Shown one piece after another: positions 17,773-27,193 of a stretch of 64,000 bases of DNA. Both the position numbers and the translations under genes were made by a program. This DNA comes from Inconstantimicrobium porci (GTDB taxonomy: Bacteria > Bacillota > Clostridia > Clostridiales > Clostridiaceae), in NCBI RefSeq assembly GCF_009696465.1, contig NZ_VULX01000011.1, forward strand, positions 28,527 through 92,526, read 5' to 3'. Each line of letters begins with the position of its first letter. Position 1 is the stretch's first letter. The notes under the pieces are model-generated. The model did no database searches. It worked only from the letters and a program-made list of their open reading frames with translations, and was not told the DNA's origin.

Positions 17773-19131
17773 TTATCTCCTTACTATGTCACCCAAATCA
17801 TTAAGTCTTACATTTGTCGTAACCACAATTACATAGTCTCCTTTTTCAATGTGGTCCTGTCCCTTAGGCGTTATAATATTTCCATTTCTGTTTATGCAGC
17901 ATATAAGAAGGTTATCCTTAAGAGCAAGCTTTTCAAGTGGAATACCGATAAGCTTTGAATTTTCATTAACATAAAACTCCAGAGCTTCTGCCTTGTCTTT
18001 TTTAATCTTGTATAAAGTCTCTATATTACACCCTATAGTATTATTCATAGCTCTTACATACTTAAGTATATATTTTGATGTAATATACTTTGGTGAAATT
18101 ATACTGCCAAGATTAAGTGAATTAATTACCTCATCAAAACGCAGACGATTTACTTTTGTTATAAGCTTGCCGTTCATCTTGCTTCTTGCATAAAGAGAAA
18201 GAAGCACATTTTCCTCATCTAAGCCTGTAAGAGATGCAAAAGATCCTGCCTTGCTTATGCCCTCCTCCATAAGAAGATCCTTATCAGTACCATCGCCATG
18301 GATAATCATTGCTTTTGGCAGAAGTTCAGTAAGTTCCTCACATCTTGATTCCTTCTGCTCAATTATCTTAACTTTTATGCCACTCTTTAAAAGCTGTTTA
18401 GCAAGATAGTATGATACATTTCCACCACCTATTATCATGGCATCTTTAACAGGATTTATAATCATGTCGATCTTTTCAAAGAACTCCATACCCTTTTTGT
18501 GAGTGGTAATTATAGAAACAATATCATTTTCAGCAATTGTAAGTTCTCCATTAGGAATAATCACTTCACCATTACGTTCAACAGTAGTTACAAGTACATC
18601 ACATTTAAGTTCTTTGTGAAGATTCTTTATCTGCATACCATTAAGAATACATCCTTTTTTCACCTTAAAGTTCATAATTTCGACTTTTCCCCTGTTAAAC
18701 ACGCTGATATCAATAGCTGACGGAAATCTTAGAAGTCTTGTAATCTCACAGGCAGCTTCATACTCTGGATTTATAACCATAGAGAGACCTAAGTTTTGCT
18801 TTATAAAATCTGCTTCTTCACTATAAACAGGATTTCTAACTCTTGCTATTGTTTTGCATTTTCCTGCTTTACGTGCTATAAGGCAACATAAAAGATTAAG
18901 TTCATCTGAATTGGTTACTGCAATAAGAAGGTCTGCATTTTCTATTCCAGCTTCCATCAAAACTCCATAGCTAGCTCCATTGCCTACAATGCCCATTGTA
19001 TCGTAATTATTAGAGATTTCCTCTACCACGTCATCATTCATATCGATGATAGAAATATCATGTCCTTCCTTACTTAATTCCTGAGTCAGTGTAGATCCGA
19101 CCTTTCCACATCCTACAATAATTATCTGCAT
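17773..19131 (-). CDS. trkA: Trk system regulatory NAD-binding protein TrkA (copy 1)
   Basis: 452 residues from the ATG at 19131; the in-frame TTG at 19143 lies within the GGAGG region and is rejected. Two RCK units are visible, each with a nucleotide-binding loop: IIIVGCGKVGSTL at the start and AMIIGGGNVSYYLAKQL near residue 230, followed by TrkA_C modules. It binds NAD(H)/ATP and gates the TrkH channel encoded next. Separated from trkH by 3 bp, so cotranscribed. Confidence 0.95.
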   Translation of the reverse strand: MQIIIVGCGKVGSTLTQELSKEGHDISIIDMNDDVVEEISNNYDTMGIVGNGASYGVLMEAGIENADLLIAVTNSDELNLLCCLIARKAGKCKTIARVRNPVYSEEADFIKQNLGLSMVINPEYEAACEITRLLRFPSAIDISVFNRGKVEIMNFKVKKGCILNGMQIKNLHKELKCDVLVTTVERNGEVIIPNGELTIAENDIVSIITTHKKGMEFFEKIDMIINPVKDAMIIGGGNVSYYLAKQLLKSGIKVKIIEQKESRCEELTELLPKAMIIHGDGTDKDLLMEEGISKAGSFASLTGLDEENVLLSLYARSKMNGKLITKVNRLRFDEVINSLNLGSIISPKYITSKYILKYVRAMNNTIGCNIETLYKIKKDKAEALEFYVNENSKLIGIPLEKLALKDNLLICCINRNGNIITPKGQDHIEKGDYVIVVTTNVRLNDLGDIVRR

Positions 19132-19347
19132 AAAATCCTCCAAAATGTCTCTAAAATTATCTAGTTTATTTATTATACATGATTTTAGAATTTAATTAAA
19201 ATATTTAATAAATTGTGACGTCTATTTAAAATGCAATATTACAACTTCTGCACCAATGACATCGATTTCAAAACCCTTAAGCTAATATATATAGTTTCTG
19301 TATTTGAAAATATATTATTCTTTCTTAAATGCAATTTCCTTTACCAC

Positions 19348-19393
19348 AAAAAAAGACTACTTTATAATACATAAAAGCATTATAAAGTAGTCG
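19348..19393 (-). terminator. Intrinsic terminator behind the second trkAH pair
   Basis: GACTACTTTATAAT and ATTATAAAGTAGTC form a perfect 14-bp stem, with a run of seven T on the minus strand after it. It ends the upstream trkA2-trkH2 transcript, so the two pairs are separate operons. Confidence 0.92.
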
Positions 19394-19410
19394 CTAAAAA
19401 ACCTGACGTT

Positions 19411-20850
19411 CTATTTTCTTTTCCAAACCCATGGTGAAAATAAAATTATCATTGGAATTAATTCAAGTCTTCCTGCTAACATATCAAACATAAAAACACA
19501 TTTTGAAAATGGATTAAACTTTGCAAAGTTATCCATAGGTCCTACTAAATCGAGACCTGGTCCAATATTATTTAAAGTTGCAGCAACAGAAGTAAAGCTT
19601 GTCTCAAGGCTGAAATTCTCAATAGAAATCAAAAGTACTGAAACTGCAAAAACTAAAAAGTACAGTACAAGATATGTGTTCACTGAACGAACAACATCAT
19701 TTTTAACTATCTTTCCTTCCATTCTAAGTGTATGGATACTTTTTGGATGTACAAATGATGCAATTTCATTTTTTATATTTTTAAATGCCATTACTACTCT
19801 AGACACCTTGATACCACCACCAGTACTTCCTGCACATGCACCAACAAACATCAATGCTACAAGAATACCCTTTGATAATGACGGCCATTTGTTAAAGTCA
19901 GTAGTGGAAAATCCTGTTGTAGTCATTATTGATCCTACCTGGAAGAACGCCTGCTGAATTGCCTTTCCTAGTGTTGGGAAATATCCTCTGATATTAAATC
20001 CTATAATAAGCGTTGAAGCTATAATGATACCAATATAACTCTTAAGTTCATCACTGTGAAGTATCTCCTTAGGTTTACGTACAAGTGCAAGAAAATATAT
20101 TGAAAAGTTAACACCAAACAGTACCATAAATACACCAACTACATTTTGTATATATGTACTGTATCCTGCTATACTATCATTTCTAACTCCAAAGCCTCCA
20201 GTACCAGCAGTACCAAAGGAAGTTGTAATAGCATCAAACATGCTCATTCCCCCTGCTAGAAGGAATATTACTTCTATTACAGTAAGTGCTGTATATATTC
20301 CATAAAGAATCACAGCTGTAGAATGGACACGTGGTACAAGCTTTCCAACACTAGGTCCAGGACTTTCTGCTCTCATAAGATGCATATTATTACCACCTGC
20401 TAAAGGAAGTATGCACATTACAAAAACTAAAACTCCCATACCGCCAATCCAGTGCGTAAAACTACGCCAGAACAAAAGACATTTTGACATAGCTTCTACA
20501 TTAGTAAGAATTGTAGCTCCTGTTGTAGTATAACCTGATATTGTTTCAAACATAGCATCAAATATAGAAGGTATCTCACCACTGATTACAAATGGGAGAG
20601 CACCAGAAATACTGACAACTATCCAACCAAGTGCAACGGCTACAAAACCATCCTTTGCATAAAATGATTTATGTTTAGGCTTTCTCCATGTACAAATAAT
20701 ACCTATAAGAAAACTGATTGCTGCGGAAACTAAAAGAGCATAGCCGCTTTTTTCCCCATAAAAAAGCGATAATACAAATGTTAAAAATAGAAATCCGCTT
20801 TGGAAATTCAGTATCCATCCTAAAATGTATGTTATAAACCCAAAATTCAT
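19411..20850 (-). CDS. trkH: Trk-type K+ uptake channel subunit, TrkH (copy 2)
   Basis: 479 residues, the same length as copy 1 and alignable throughout without gaps by eye. Filter loops SGYTTTGATIL, TSFGTAGTGGFG, MTTTGFSTTDF and LNNIGPGLDLVG are intact. Differences from copy 1 are scattered substitutions and many synonymous changes, so the duplication is old rather than recent. Ends before its own terminator at 19348-19393. Confidence 0.95.
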   Translation of the reverse strand: MNFGFITYILGWILNFQSGFLFLTFVLSLFYGEKSGYALLVSAAISFLIGIICTWRKPKHKSFYAKDGFVAVALGWIVVSISGALPFVISGEIPSIFDAMFETISGYTTTGATILTNVEAMSKCLLFWRSFTHWIGGMGVLVFVMCILPLAGGNNMHLMRAESPGPSVGKLVPRVHSTAVILYGIYTALTVIEVIFLLAGGMSMFDAITTSFGTAGTGGFGVRNDSIAGYSTYIQNVVGVFMVLFGVNFSIYFLALVRKPKEILHSDELKSYIGIIIASTLIIGFNIRGYFPTLGKAIQQAFFQVGSIMTTTGFSTTDFNKWPSLSKGILVALMFVGACAGSTGGGIKVSRVVMAFKNIKNEIASFVHPKSIHTLRMEGKIVKNDVVRSVNTYLVLYFLVFAVSVLLISIENFSLETSFTSVAATLNNIGPGLDLVGPMDNFAKFNPFSKCVFMFDMLAGRLELIPMIILFSPWVWKRK

Positions 20851-20854
20851 TTCC

Positions 20855-22213
20855 TTATCTCCTTAAAATATCACTTAAATCATGTAATCTTGCGTTAGCT
20901 GTAACAACAATTACATAATCTCCCTTTTCAATATGATCCTGACCCATTGGAGTAATTGTCTTACCATTTCTGTTGATTGAGCAGATAAGAAGATTATCCT
21001 TAAGATCAAGTTTTTCTAATGGCACACCTATTAGCTTAGAGCCTTCATTAACATAAAATTCGATGGCCTCTGCCTTGTCCTTTTTTATCTTGTACAAAGT
21101 TTCTACATTACTACCAATAGAATTATTCATAGCTCTTACATATTGAAGTATGTATTCTGATGTAATATATTTGGGTGAAATAATACTTCCAAGATTTAAT
21201 GAATCTATTACTTCATCAAAACATATACGATTTACTTTTGTAATTATCTTCCCCTTAATCTTACTTCTTACATATAAAGAAAGAAGTATATTTTCCTCAT
21301 CAATTCCTGTTAATGACGCAAAAGATTCAATATCTTTTAATCCTTCCTCTTTAAGCAGTTTTTTATCAGTTCCATCACCATTTATAATCATAGCCTTTGG
21401 AAGGAGCTCAGTAAGTTCTTCACAGCGAGTTCTATCTTTTTCAACTATTTTTACACTTATTCCATACTTAAGTAGCTGTTGTGATAAATAGTATGATAAT
21501 TTTCCTCCACCGATTATCATAGTATTCTTAACAGGATTAGGTATCATACCTAATTTAACAAAGAATTCTACAGCTTTTTTATGTGGTGCTATAATTGAAA
21601 CAATATCATTTTCAAGAATTTTAAAATCACCATTTGGAATAATTACCTTTTCATCTCGCTCAATTGTACAAACTAAAACATCACATTTTAACTTGCTACG
21701 CATGTCCTTAATCTGCATACCATCAATAATGCTTCCTTGTTCTACTTCAAAGTTAAGTAGCTCAACATGTCCCCTATTAAACAAGTTTATATCAATAGCT
21801 GATGGAAAACGAAGTAAACGTGTCATTTCACATGCTGCTTCATACTCTGGATTTATGATCATTGAAAGTCCAATAGTATCTTTTATGAATCTTGCTTCAT
21901 CACTGTAAATTGGATTACGTACTCTGGCAATAGTTCTACAGTTTCCAGCTTTGCGAGCTATCAAACAGCATAAAAGGTTAAGCTCATCAGAATCAGTTAC
22001 TGCAATTAGAAGATGTGCTTTTTCAATGCCAGCCTCTTTAAGTACACTATAGCTTGCTCCATTACCAACAACTCCTAGTGTATCATAATTATTCGAAATT
22101 TCTTCTACTACACTATCATTTGTATCTATAATGGAAATATCATGGCCTTCCTGGCTTAATACTTCAGCCAGTATGGATCCTACCTTTCCACATCCCACAA
22201 TAATAATTTGCAT
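20855..22213 (-). CDS. trkA: Trk system regulatory NAD-binding protein TrkA (copy 2)
   Basis: 452 residues from the ATG at 22213, which follows TTGGAGGATTTT exactly as in copy 1; the frame extends 20 codons further upstream without a ribosome site. Both RCK domains keep their glycine loops (IIIVGCGKVGSIL and TMIIGGGKLSYYLSQQL). The shared upstream sequence TTGGAGGATTTTATGCA shows the duplication included the leader. Partner of the TrkH encoded 4 bp downstream. Confidence 0.95.
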   Translation of the reverse strand: MQIIIVGCGKVGSILAEVLSQEGHDISIIDTNDSVVEEISNNYDTLGVVGNGASYSVLKEAGIEKAHLLIAVTDSDELNLLCCLIARKAGNCRTIARVRNPIYSDEARFIKDTIGLSMIINPEYEAACEMTRLLRFPSAIDINLFNRGHVELLNFEVEQGSIIDGMQIKDMRSKLKCDVLVCTIERDEKVIIPNGDFKILENDIVSIIAPHKKAVEFFVKLGMIPNPVKNTMIIGGGKLSYYLSQQLLKYGISVKIVEKDRTRCEELTELLPKAMIINGDGTDKKLLKEEGLKDIESFASLTGIDEENILLSLYVRSKIKGKIITKVNRICFDEVIDSLNLGSIISPKYITSEYILQYVRAMNNSIGSNVETLYKIKKDKAEAIEFYVNEGSKLIGVPLEKLDLKDNLLICSINRNGKTITPMGQDHIEKGDYVIVVTANARLHDLSDILRR

Positions 22214-22416
22214 AAAATCCTCCAAAACGTATTTAATATTTATTCCGCTCATAACATTATACATTATTTTCATATTAAATTAAATTGATAAAACACATCT
22301 TTATGTTAATTTTTGTTTTCATTACTATTTTATGTGCAGACTACTGAAATACTGTATGCTTAAAATTTAATCTTATTTATTTAACAGCAGTTCTATTGAC
22401 CAAACCACATGCAAAT

Positions 22417-22445
22417 TTGACAGCTTTTTTGTACTACAATATACT
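22417..22445 (+). promoter_or_regulatory. Sigma-A promoter of the AraC-family gene
   Basis: TTGACA at 22417-22422, 17-bp spacer, TATACT at 22440-22445, and the gene start 34 bp downstream. Confidence 0.75.
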
Positions 22446-22479
22446 ATGACTATAATGAAACATACGAGGTATTTATTTT

Positions 22480-23469
22480 ATGAATTTACAAGAACTTGAT
22501 TCAAGACTGAGGACAATTGCAGAACATGAAGAAGAGTATAAAAGTGGTAATTTTACACTTTCAACAAATATCCTCAAGAAAGCAATGACAAACAACGAAG
22601 AAGTACTTCAGATGCATTCTGATAATATAAACATTCATAGTAACAAAAAACATAATATGAATATTCTTGTCAAAAAACATGCAAGATTTCATAAATATCC
22701 TGTGCACAGCCACGACTGTATTGAACTCAACTACGTTTATTCAGGAAAATGTACGCAAAAGATTAATGGCAAAAAAATAGAATTAACAAAAGGCCAGATG
22801 CTACTAGTGCAGCAGGATACAATCCACCGCATTGAGCCTTTAAGTGAAAATGATATCTTAATAAAAATAATCATACATAACGATTATTTTAAATCTCACT
22901 TTTTTAATAGGCTTTCATCAAACAGCATCCTGACAGATTTCTTTTTTAAATCTATTACAACAGGTGTGATTTATAAAAACTTTATCCTGTTTAACTCAGA
23001 AAAAAGTGAACGTCTAAGAATTTTCATAAATGAATTCCTATGTGAATGGTATGATCCTTCAATAGTTTTTGAAGATATAATGGGTAGCCTTCTTACACTG
23101 ATATTTTCTGAACTTGTGAATACTCATACAATAGATTTATCAAATAGTGATGGTTCATCTGAAAATAATATTGTAAAAATACTTGATTATATAGAAAAGA
23201 ATTATAAAAACTGTACGCTTAAAGACACGGCAGAACACTTTGAACTTAATGCAAATTATTTATCAAATATGCTGAAGAAGAACACTGGATTCTCTTACAA
23301 GGACCTTGTCCAACATCAAAAAATAAATGCAGCTAAAGACCTGCTTTTAAATTCAAACCTAAGCACAACCGAAATTGCTAATAAAGTAGGCTACGAAAAT
23401 ATCAGTTTCTTCTATAAGAAATTTAAACAATACTGCTTCTGCCTGCCTGGAGAATACAGAAATAACTAG
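22480..23469 (+). CDS. AraC-family transcriptional regulator
   Basis: 329 residues. An N-terminal cupin sensor domain (about residues 65-150; HKYPVHSHDCIELNYVYSG, then GQMLLVQQDTIHRIEP) precedes two C-terminal helix-turn-helix units, with LKDTAEHFELNANYLSNMLK and TEIANKVGYENISFFYKKFK, the standard AraC signature. A short ribosome site GAGGT precedes the ATG. The ligand and targets are unknown; it neighbours only trk genes and a repeat-rich gap, so it may act elsewhere. Confidence 0.92.
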   Translation: MNLQELDSRLRTIAEHEEEYKSGNFTLSTNILKKAMTNNEEVLQMHSDNINIHSNKKHNMNILVKKHARFHKYPVHSHDCIELNYVYSGKCTQKINGKKIELTKGQMLLVQQDTIHRIEPLSENDILIKIIIHNDYFKSHFFNRLSSNSILTDFFFKSITTGVIYKNFILFNSEKSERLRIFINEFLCEWYDPSIVFEDIMGSLLTLIFSELVNTHTIDLSNSDGSSENNIVKILDYIEKNYKNCTLKDTAEHFELNANYLSNMLKKNTGFSYKDLVQHQKINAAKDLLLNSNLSTTEIANKVGYENISFFYKKFKQYCFCLPGEYRNN

Positions 23470-23482
23470 ATTGTACTTTAAT

Positions 23483-23890
23483 ATAAAATGTATGATGTAT
23501 AATGTATAATTAAGGATTGAACTCCCAACGGGAGTTCTATCTAAGGCATGCCTGCTTGGTCAAGACGTAAGCGAACATGCCAAATCGAAGATTTGGAATG
23601 CCTGCTTGGTCAAGACGTAAGCGAACATGCCAAATCGAAGATTTGGAATGCCTGCTTGGTCAAGACGTAAGCGAACATGCCAAATCAAAGATTTGGAATG
23701 CCTGCTTGGTCAAGACGTAAGCGAACATGCCAAATCGAAGATTTGGAATGCCTGCTTAAAAAGAAAGCATATCTCTCTTTAAATTATACAATTGCAGAGG
23801 TTTGGAGGTATAACCTTTATTAGAACTGAGAAATTGATACGTGTAGCGAATAAATTTCATTCATTGAATTCAAATTAATTACCAAATAAT
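23483..23890. repeat. Dispersed intergenic repeat, copy 4, expanded by an internal tandem array
   Basis: Left tail of 7-bp units (ATGTATG, ATGTATA, ATGTATA, ATTAAGG) at about 23487-23516 leads into GAACTCC-caac-GGGAGTTC. The 50-bp tandem array at 23548-23757 follows, then GAGGTTTGGAGG and a third-hairpin relic with ACGTGTAGCGAATAAATTTC. The element thus keeps the order of the family but has gained about 200 bp in the middle. Confidence 0.78.
23548..23757. repeat. Tandem array: four 50-bp units plus 10 bp
   Basis: Units start at 23548, 23598, 23648 and 23698, each beginning ATGCCTGCTTGGTCAAGACG; the partial fifth ends at 23757. They are identical except for one base in unit 3 (CAAATCAAAG for CAAATCGAAG, near 23687). 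Each unit can fold: GGCATG with CATGCC, and CCAAATC-gaa-GATTTGG. No unique spacers, hence not CRISPR. Confidence 0.95.
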
Positions 23891-23926
23891 AAAAAACTGC
23901 AGCTTCAAATAGTGAGCTGCAGTTTT
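23888..23926 (-). terminator. Intrinsic terminator of the L25 gene
   Basis: AAACTGCAGCT and AGCTGCAGTTT form an 11-bp stem, followed on the minus strand by TTTTTTATT. Confidence 0.88.
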
Positions 23927-23941
23927 AATATTTTATGCAAA

Positions 23942-24508
23942 TTATTTATCTTCTACTTTATCAGCTTGTCCAGCTTCCAAGCTCTTAACTGTTGCTATTA
24001 AAGCTTCTCCGTCAAGTTCTAGCTTAAAGCCTTCTGGAATTACTAAGTCTTTTGCAAATACTTTTGTACCAAAATCAAAAGTTTCTGCATTAACTTCTAT
24101 GTTTTCTGGGAACTTGTCACTCTCTCCATAAAGTTCAACTTCTGCTACTAAAGGCTCAAGCAATAATCCCTTTGATTCAAGAAGTCCTTCCCCCTTAAAT
24201 ACTACTGGTACATTCAGCTTTACATCTTCATTAGCATTTACGCCCTGAAAATCAATGTGAATAACCTTTCCGTAAATACTCTGCTGTAATTCCTTAACTA
24301 GACAGTTCTGAGCCTTTCCTGCTAAATTAAGAGTTACCATTGAACTCTGAGGTAAAGCTAAAAGCTTAAGTACTTCTTTCTTGTCCATCTTAATTGGTGT
24401 TGGTTTATCTAGGTGTACTCCGTAAAGCACACATGGAATTTCGCCATATTTTCTAGTTTTCTTTCCTTTTTCGTTTCTTTCGCTAACATTTAATACTACA
24501 TTAGACAA
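23942..24508 (-). CDS. rplY: Ribosomal protein L25 / general stress protein Ctc
   Basis: 188 residues from a TTG at 24508, preceded by GAAGAAGG with good spacing; the longer frame to 24592 has no ribosome site. The N-terminal L25 domain binds 5S rRNA (RNEKGKKTRKYGEIPCVLYG, VIHIDFQGVN), and the C-terminal TL5/Ctc beta domain contains VPVVFKGEGLLESKGLLLE. It is monocistronic with its own terminator. Clostridial Ctc-type L25 genes are often stress-inducible, but no such promoter was identified here. Confidence 0.93.
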   Translation of the reverse strand: MSNVVLNVSERNEKGKKTRKYGEIPCVLYGVHLDKPTPIKMDKKEVLKLLALPQSSMVTLNLAGKAQNCLVKELQQSIYGKVIHIDFQGVNANEDVKLNVPVVFKGEGLLESKGLLLEPLVAEVELYGESDKFPENIEVNAETFDFGTKVFAKDLVIPEGFKLELDGEALIATVKSLEAGQADKVEDK

Positions 24509-24717
24509 AATAAGACCTTCTTCCATATTATTTAAAATTACATATATATTATAATACTTTTCTAAATGATATACCACTATTTTTAAATACAATTAAAATA
24601 AAGCGTCGTTTAAAGCAGAAATTACATTATAAGTTAACAATGTACTCTATAATTTCATCTAATCTTTTATTATCATGATGAAATAGCACAAAAGTGATTA
24701 GGACAAACTCATAGTAC

Positions 24718-24886
24718 AGGATGAAATTAGCTTCACTAATTTATAAATTTTAATGGAGGCAAATCCTCCAAACCACCTAAATAACTCATTACGAAGAGTT
24801 TTAAAGAGTATACTTTCCCTTTTAAGAAACTCTATAAGAGTTTCATCCTTAATTATGCGTTATGCATTATGAACTATGAACTACTC
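24718..24886. repeat. Dispersed intergenic repeat, copy 5 (scaffold 24718-24849 plus tail)
   Basis: Both ends intact: AGGATGAAA at 24718 and TTTCATCCT at 24841-24849. Inverted relative to copy 1: ATTAG-cttca-CTAAT, GGAGGCAAATCCTCC, and GAAACTCTATAAGAGTTTC. The tail 24850-24886 has units ATTATGC, GTTATGC, ATTATGA, ACTATGA and touches the selO stop codon. The rest of the 378-bp gap (24509-24717) shows no gene. Confidence 0.85.
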
Positions 24887-26365
24887 TTATGTCCCACAGT
24901 AAGTTTTGTAACATCTGTTAATTACCTTTGGAGCATCTGCATACTCCTTATACTTATGACTATAATCGTAAGGATTTGTTACTGCTTTTAATAGTGCATC
25001 CATGACACTGTAATCATTGTTTTTTACTGCTGCATCAAGCGCTTCTTCAACTCTATGGTTTCGTGGAATAACCATTGGATTGCTTTTTCTCATAAGCTTA
25101 AAACATTCTTCATCTGATTCATCCTGTCTGTCAAGTCTTTCCTTCCACTTTATAAACCATTTCTTAAAATCCTCTTCCTCAAACATAACCTGACTATCAA
25201 GATTTCCTGCTGTAAGACTGCTAAACGTTGTTGTATAATCAGCCTTATATTTTTCCATCAAAGCAAGGAGTTCATTTATCAGCTCGATGTCATTATCTTC
25301 TTCAGTAACAAGTCCAAGCTTTTTTCTCATACCATTTATCCAATACTCATTAAAATAAGTGCTGAAACTTGATACTGCCTTCTGGGCTTTAGCAACTGCT
25401 TTTTCCACATCTTTATCAAGAAGCTTAAGAAGACTTTCTGCAAACCTTGCAAGATTCCATGCTGCCATCTCAGGCTGATTATTATAAGCATACCTGCCCT
25501 CTCTGTCTATTGAACTAAAAACTGTATTGGGATTATAAGTATCCATAAACGCGCATGGACCATAATCTATAGTTTCACCGCTTATGGCCATATTGTCAGT
25601 ATTCATAACTCCATGTATAAAGCCTATAAGCTGCCATTTTGCAATCAGTTCTGCCTGCTTTCTTACAACTTGATTAAGGAAGTTAAGATAAAGCTCCCCT
25701 TCATTCTGCTTAATATAAGAATAATGTCTGTTTATCGTATAATCGGCAAGCTGCTTTAACTCTTCATATGTACCGTATTTAGCAATAAACTGGAATGTAC
25801 CCACACGGATATGACTCTTTGAAATACGTGTAAGAACTGCTCCAGGAAGAATGTTTTCACGTATAATACTTTCTCCAGTATCTACTACAGCAAGACTTCT
25901 AGTAGTTGGAACGCCAAGAGCATTCATAGCCTCGCTTATTATATATTCCCTCAGCATTGGTCCTAAAGTGGCCTTGCCATCTCCTCCTCTTGAATAAAGA
26001 GTTTCACCTGAACCTTTAAGCTGCACATCATACCTATTGCCGTCTTTTGCAACATATTCGCCAAGAAGCACAGCCCTGCCATCACCAAGCATTGTGAAAT
26101 AACCAAACTGATGTCCACAATATGCCTGTGAAATAGGTGTTGTATTTTTAAGAATCTTATTACCTGAAAGCACACCAAGTCCATCCTCACTTTTTAAAAA
26201 TTCCTCATTCATGCCTAGCTCTTTAGCTAAGGAGCTGTTAAACACAGCAAACTCTGGCTCAGGCACTTTGTCAGGATCCTGCCTTGAATACAGCTTTTCT
26301 GGAAGATCAGCATAAGTATTCTCCAGCTTTAAATATTTATTAGTCACAAAATGCTGTTCTTTCAT
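24887..26365 (-). CDS. selO: SelO/YdiU family protein AMPylase
   Basis: 492 residues, near the usual length. Diagnostic blocks are ISQAYCGHQFGYFTMLGDGR, then QLKGSGETLYSRGGDGKATL, GVMNTDNMAISGETIDYGPC (catalytic NTDN and DYGPC) and YNNQPEMAAWNLARFAE. SelO is a pseudokinase that transfers AMP from ATP to Ser/Thr/Tyr of target proteins. No C-terminal redox Cys pair is obvious beyond CYKTYCGT. Cotranscribed with the 2H phosphoesterase 33 bp upstream. Confidence 0.95.
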   Translation of the reverse strand: MKEQHFVTNKYLKLENTYADLPEKLYSRQDPDKVPEPEFAVFNSSLAKELGMNEEFLKSEDGLGVLSGNKILKNTTPISQAYCGHQFGYFTMLGDGRAVLLGEYVAKDGNRYDVQLKGSGETLYSRGGDGKATLGPMLREYIISEAMNALGVPTTRSLAVVDTGESIIRENILPGAVLTRISKSHIRVGTFQFIAKYGTYEELKQLADYTINRHYSYIKQNEGELYLNFLNQVVRKQAELIAKWQLIGFIHGVMNTDNMAISGETIDYGPCAFMDTYNPNTVFSSIDREGRYAYNNQPEMAAWNLARFAESLLKLLDKDVEKAVAKAQKAVSSFSTYFNEYWINGMRKKLGLVTEEDNDIELINELLALMEKYKADYTTTFSSLTAGNLDSQVMFEEEDFKKWFIKWKERLDRQDESDEECFKLMRKSNPMVIPRNHRVEEALDAAVKNNDYSVMDALLKAVTNPYDYSHKYKEYADAPKVINRCYKTYCGT

Positions 26366-26398
26366 ATCTACACCTCTTCTTTTGTAATAAATATAACT

Positions 26399-26923
26399 TT
26401 ATAGATTAAACTCTCTGTAAAGCTTCCAAGTGTAGTCTTCCCATTTATAGATGCATATATTATCAAAGCTGCAGTCAAAATCACACTGAATCTTGTTAAC
26501 ATAATCCCATATTTTATTAAATTTAGGTGGCAGTTTCTTTGAGGTTATGGTCACATGAAAAGTTTTGTCCTTGCCATCTTTCCTGCTGAAATCCATGTAA
26601 GGGAACTCACTCATAACATCAATAAGTCTGTCATGAACTTCTTTAGCTTTCGCTGACATTACAACTTTCATATAGATAACCCTATCATCAAAATGTTCAA
26701 AGCCCTCAATCCTGTAAGGCTCTGCTTTTTCTTTTTCCGCGAAATCTTGTAATGACTTTTCTAATTTCTCAATGCTGCCATCATATTCAAATGGTGCTTT
26801 AATCGTAAAGTGAGCAGGAAGCTTTGATGACTTTGCTTCAAATATCCTAAACACATCCTTTCTAAGGTTATTATTAAAATCACCTGCTTCACCTTTAACA
26901 ACTGATACTATTACATATCTCAT
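26399..26923 (-). CDS. 2H phosphoesterase (2'-5' RNA ligase / cyclic phosphodiesterase-like)
   Basis: 174 residues. The two catalytic HxT motifs are present: HFTIKAPF at about 38-45 and HVTITSK at about 142-148, the mark of the 2H superfamily, which acts on 2',3'-cyclic phosphates or 2'-5' RNA linkages. AAGGAGGTG precedes the ATG. Its place directly upstream of selO suggests cotranscription but not an obvious shared pathway. The exact substrate cannot be read from sequence. Confidence 0.85.
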   Translation of the reverse strand: MRYVIVSVVKGEAGDFNNNLRKDVFRIFEAKSSKLPAHFTIKAPFEYDGSIEKLEKSLQDFAEKEKAEPYRIEGFEHFDDRVIYMKVVMSAKAKEVHDRLIDVMSEFPYMDFSRKDGKDKTFHVTITSKKLPPKFNKIWDYVNKIQCDFDCSFDNICIYKWEDYTWKLYREFNL

Positions 26924-27045
26924 TTAAACACCTCCTTATTGATAATCATATTATTTCTTAAATTAAAATCACTATACTTATATGGTAGGATTGCATTGTT
27001 ACATTTATATTAACTCCGTATTATAATTTTGTAATAAAAAAAGAT

Positions 27046-27142
27046 GAAATTGCATAATACCCCCTTTTTTTGTATTATCCCATAAATCCTTTGTTTTCAA
27101 CGCTTTACAGCATAAAAATTTCACCTTTTCCATTGCAATTTC
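27046..27142. repeat. Short repeat of 96-97 bp with GAAATTGCA ends, copy 2
   Basis: Starts GAAATTGCATAATACCCC and ends TTGCAATTTC, matching the ends and length of 15908-16003 although the middle is diverged. On the minus strand it also contains GGGATAATAC, a possible -10 relic. Confidence 0.5.
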
Positions 27143-27149
27143 TTAGACA

Positions 27150-27180
27150 ATAACGAAAGCACCAGTAAAAACTGGTGCTA
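27150..27180 (-). terminator. Probable terminator of the chemoreceptor gene
   Basis: AGCACCAGT-ttt-ACTGGTGCT stem just past the stop of the gene ending at 27194. The following T tract is short (TTTCGTTATT), so efficiency is uncertain. Confidence 0.55.
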
Positions 27181-27193
27181 ATTATCATTTACA

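Noticed and set aside
23548..23757. CRISPR array
   Set aside because: Period is 50 bp and the whole unit is repeated; there are no unique spacers and no cas genes.
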